Shown here: positions 43,288 to 45,568 of the stretch, piece by piece
Position numbering within the stretch: the first letter of the stretch is position 1
Layout of the letters: every line of letters begins with the position of its first letter
NCBI GenBank assembly: GCA_029887795.1
Contig: JARXPE010000009.1
Span: 1-45,568 of the forward strand
DNA: 45,568 nt
Reading direction: 5' to 3'
Source: Thermoproteota archaeon
GTDB lineage: Archaea; Thermoproteota; Methanomethylicia; Methanomethylicales; Methanomethylicaceae
The notes under the pieces: model-generated
The model's database searches: none
The model's input: only the letters and a program-made list of their open reading frames with translations
What the model was told of the DNA's origin: nothing
Translations under genes and position numbers: made by a program

Positions 43288-44346
43288 TTACTGGCGTCTC
43301 ACGACTTTTTCCTTTCCATTAAGATTTATTAGGAGGCCTTCATCGCCTTCTTTGAGTTCATTTGAGATCTTTTCGGCGGGTAATTCTAAGAACCTCTTTT
43401 CTTCCAAGTCAAGAATCGTGATAGAGTTTTGGCTTCTAGTTCCAATGGTGACCCGTTTAATGTCAGCTTTATCTATTTTTGCAACATCGGATATGACATT
43501 CTGTGGAATGGACCTTCTCTTATGATCCTCCATGTCCTCGAGAATTAATTTGCCCCTATGGTGACCCAATACCTTGAAGATTCTATCTTTAAAGGAGACA
43601 ATATCGCCAGGTTCTAATGCAGGTAGTTTAACGGATATTGTTATTCGATAATGCCTTTTGCCGGTCATTCTATCGGCACCCACTAACTTTGCACTCTCTT
43701 TAAGATCCGCGCCCATGATCTCTGATAGTTTTTTTGCAAAAAGACGAGCCTTACTGCTTGTTAGAAATTTGATGTCTATACCTCCATCTTTCTCTTTGAT
43801 TTCTGTTATGTCAGATCTGTCTTTGAGGGCGGTTCTGTAAAATTTATCAATGCTCGATTCTAGGGTTTTACGTTTCTCTTCACTGAGCTGCCCTTCGTCT
43901 CCCCTGATTTGGACTAAAGCCTCATACTTCCCATCTGCGACACTTTGGCAAAAATTACAAGTGGCGTATTCCACACTTGCCTCCCTTTTCAAAGATGTCG
44001 AAGCTCCCTCTGATGCAAAAGTGATGTCCAAAATCATCTTTTTTGGTAATCCGCTTTTATTCCATTCTGCTGTATTGCATTCTATTTTTAGAATCTTTGT
44101 ATCATTAGGAATTTTGGTATTTCGTTGGAATTCTTTTATGGCCCCCTCTATTGCTGCCAAACTTGGATCTTTTTTCTTAATCCTTATCCATCTTTTACCC
44201 TGTAGATAAGACAGGCAGGATCTGCAAAGATAGACCCTTAAATTATTCGGAATGTGGCTAACTTTTTCTTCCCAAAAGCACTTCTCACATAGATTTTTTA
44301 TGAAGTTTTTTCCTTTTGCCCCGCATTTTGGGCAGAACCTATCCAT
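43288..44346 (-). CDS. NMD3-related ribosome export/biogenesis protein
   Basis: This 352-residue protein has the N-terminal zinc-finger set of NMD3 (CPKCG, CEKCF, CRSC and CNFC) and the long OB/SH3-like C-terminal region. Archaeal NMD3 binds the large ribosomal subunit; its role without a nucleus is thought to be in subunit biogenesis or ribosome dormancy. It lies at the end of the aIF2-beta-DUF424-NMD3 cluster on the minus strand, 9 nt after DUF424. Confidence 0.9.
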   Translation of the reverse strand: MDRFCPKCGAKGKNFIKNLCEKCFWEEKVSHIPNNLRVYLCRSCLSYLQGKRWIRIKKKDPSLAAIEGAIKEFQRNTKIPNDTKILKIECNTAEWNKSGLPKKMILDITFASEGASTSLKREASVEYATCNFCQSVADGKYEALVQIRGDEGQLSEEKRKTLESSIDKFYRTALKDRSDITEIKEKDGGIDIKFLTSSKARLFAKKLSEIMGADLKESAKLVGADRMTGKRHYRITISVKLPALEPGDIVSFKDRIFKVLGHHRGKLILEDMEDHKRRSIPQNVISDVAKIDKADIKRVTIGTRSQNSITILDLEEKRFLELPAEKISNELKEGDEGLLINLNGKEKVVRRQ

Positions 44347-44355
44347 GTTTGCCCC

Positions 44356-44676
44356 TCATAGCATCATTACAAATTGTGCGTGTGGGACGCCTCCTATTGT
44401 AATAATCGCCTCCCTGTGAACCAGCCCTGCCTCAATGCCACATTTAACAGCAACTTCCCCCACAAAATTGGCAATTGTCGCAGACTTGAGTAGGTCGATG
44501 GCTGCTTCTTTTGACATTTTCTCTCCACCAAAAAATTCCCTAGACACATCTAAGATAAGGCTCCCGTCTTGTATCTTCTTTCCCAAGATCTCGCAATCGC
44601 ATATAGCCATGACCACCTCGCCATCCTTTGCCTTCCAGATTTTTACAAACACACTCTCTTCGTGCATTTCAACCAT
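44356..44676 (-). CDS. DUF424 family protein
   Basis: From the ATG at 44676 this is a 106-residue protein: MVEMHEESVFVKIWKAKDGEVVMAICD..., then the conserved SREFFGGEK and a C-terminal GLVHREAIITIGGVPHAQFV. The family is archaeal and of unknown function, usually near translation genes, as here between aIF2-beta and NMD3. Starting at 44712 would overlap aIF2-beta by 35 bases, which I think less likely. Confidence 0.8.
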   Translation of the reverse strand: MVEMHEESVFVKIWKAKDGEVVMAICDCEILGKKIQDGSLILDVSREFFGGEKMSKEAAIDLLKSATIANFVGEVAVKCGIEAGLVHREAIITIGGVPHAQFVMML

Positions 44677-44677
44677 C

Positions 44678-45091
44678 TCACACCAAAGTCTTTGCGGGGT
44701 TTTTAGCGCCACACACCTCGCAGAGAATAAATGTTAAACGTCCTTCTTTAATGAGTTTTGTGTCCGGCTTGTTGCATGAGGCGCAGAGGACATAGGATTT
44801 AACATATCTAAGGAGAAGCTCGTCTAGCTGTGACTTAGTGAATTTGCCGTGTAGAGCCGCCCTAGTCTCTTCGATCGTTCCCGAGGTGGCGAGCTCTCTG
44901 ACTATAAATTTTAGCAAGTGATTCGGATCTCTATTAAGCCTCCCTGCTATTTCTTTAAAGTTATATATTATGGTTTTAGATCCAATTACATTGCTGTCCG
45001 CTTGAGGTAGCTCGTACTTTGAAGACTTTATCGCCTTCTCAGGGATCTTTGAAAATCCTCTCTCTAACAGTGTCTCGTAGTCCAACTTCAT
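44678..45091 (-). CDS. Translation initiation factor aIF2 beta subunit
   Basis: This 137-residue protein has the aIF2-beta core (NFKEIAGRLNRDPNHLLKFIVRELATSG; GKFTKSQLDELLLRYVKSYVLC) and a C-terminal zinc ribbon (CASCNKPDTKL ... CEVCGAKNP). It forms the heterotrimeric aIF2 that carries initiator tRNA. It is the first gene of the minus-strand cluster and is divergent from metG. Confidence 0.95.
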   Translation of the reverse strand: MKLDYETLLERGFSKIPEKAIKSSKYELPQADSNVIGSKTIIYNFKEIAGRLNRDPNHLLKFIVRELATSGTIEETRAALHGKFTKSQLDELLLRYVKSYVLCASCNKPDTKLIKEGRLTFILCEVCGAKNPAKTLV

Positions 45092-45188
45092 CCCACAATA
45101 TGAAAAAATGGAAACACCTTAATAAAGCTTGAAGAAAAAAATTAAGCTACCCAGTCATTTAATTATACAAATTTTGGGGGTAATCAAT

Positions 45189-45568
45189 ATGGCTCCGATT
45201 GTAATCACCTCTGCATTACCCTATAGCAATGATAGACTCCACTTAGGTCATCTTAGATCAACTTATCTTCCAGCAGATATCTATGCAAGGTTTCTTAGGA
45301 GAGTTGGTGAGGATGTTATATACGTTTGTGCTACAGACGAGCACGGCACACCCATAGCACTAAGGGCTGAAAAGGAAAGAGTTAAGCCCAAAGATATTGC
45401 TGATCGTTATCATCCGCTAATAAAGGACGATTTAGTCAGGATGGGATGCAGTTTCGACGTTTTCTCAAGAACAACAGAAGCCATACATTATGAGACGCCT
45501 AAGTATTTCTTTTTGGAACTTTTTAAAAAGGGATACATATACGAACAAGAGATCGAGCAACTAAGATG
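45189..45568 (+). CDS. metG: Methionyl-tRNA synthetase, N-terminal part
   Basis: The first 126 residues are visible before the window ends. They start with MAPIVITSALPYSNDRLHLGHL (HLGH, the HIGH motif), followed by the DEHGTPIALRAEKE and LIKDDLVRMGCSFDVFSRT segments typical of class I MetRS. GGGGGTAATC precedes the ATG as SD. The C-terminus is outside the window. Confidence 0.94.
   Translation, partial: MAPIVITSALPYSNDRLHLGHLRSTYLPADIYARFLRRVGEDVIYVCATDEHGTPIALRAEKERVKPKDIADRYHPLIKDDLVRMGCSFDVFSRTTEAIHYETPKYFFLELFKKGYIYEQEIEQLR

Overview
The window is a gene-dense stretch of an archaeal chromosome. Markers that are archaeal or archaeal-type: aIF2-beta, NMD3, Pelota, archaeal DnaG, the DGGGP-type UbiA enzyme, archaeal CoaD, a 323-nt SRP 7S RNA, intron-bearing tRNAs with bulge-helix-bulge (BHB) sites and GGTGAT-type Shine-Dalgarno (SD) sequences. 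A short XPF nuclease without a helicase domain and a non-canonical tRNA intron point towards the TACK side (Crenarchaeota, Bathyarchaeia, Methanomethylicia or similar). That placement is inference and the exact lineage cannot be fixed here. Very GC-rich SRP, 5S and tRNA stems in a genome of moderate GC suggest a thermophile. Several genes have a TATA-like box about 25 nt before the start codon and look leaderless.

Layout. 1-1169: XPD helicase, cut by the window edge. 1264-5445: an operon for the archaeal mevalonate pathway (UbiD-type decarboxylase, AcnX-type phosphomevalonate dehydratase large and small subunits) followed by an HD phosphohydrolase. 5439-7537: thymidylate kinase, XPF nuclease, a zinc-ribbon protein and UPF0147. 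7553-13257 (minus strand): de novo pyrimidine operon pyrB-pyrI-pyrC-pyrDK-pyrE-pyrF, in which PyrD and PyrK are one fused polypeptide. 13395-14843: IMPase/FBPase, tRNA-Leu, DUF5661. 15065-16845: an arsenic-type locus (Cys-rich PadR regulator divergent from arsM, a 55-aa ORF, a GNAT). 16997-18775: CBS protein, tRNA-Thr, tRNA-Trp with two introns, an Lrp-type RAM protein and a solitary 5S rRNA gene. 18842-26895: DUF1512, a membrane zinc protein, CoaD, PheS, PheT, two structured RNA candidates, TyrRS and DnaG. 26879-33088: RimI-type acetyltransferase, Pelota, radical SAM protein, small membrane protein, nucleotidyltransferase, CutA, site-2-type protease, TtuA-like enzyme. 33154-34831: SRP RNA, tRNA-Ser, an exported protein, tRNA-Pro. 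34925-39660: ferritin-like protein and MmsA, divergent from a PPC/DUF296-Dcd-GfcR-like cluster, then MtnA. 39657-45568: hydrogenase protease, EndA subunit, DGGGP synthase, HisRS, tRNA-Lys, NMD3-DUF424-aIF2-beta operon and the start of MetRS.

The window is mostly core metabolism and information processing. I see no insertion sequence, prophage or CRISPR array. The parts most worth a second look are the PyrD-PyrK fusion, the tRNA-Trp with a second intron inside its anticodon stem beside an EndA subunit that lacks the catalytic His, the two RNA hairpins in front of tyrS, the arsenic locus with its Cys-rich PadR, the Dcd-family protein lacking the catalytic Glu, and a symmetric operator candidate between mmsA and the DUF296 gene. 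The two gene-free stretches longer than 300 bases (23987-24369 and 33089-33543) hold the structured RNA candidates and the SRP RNA respectively.
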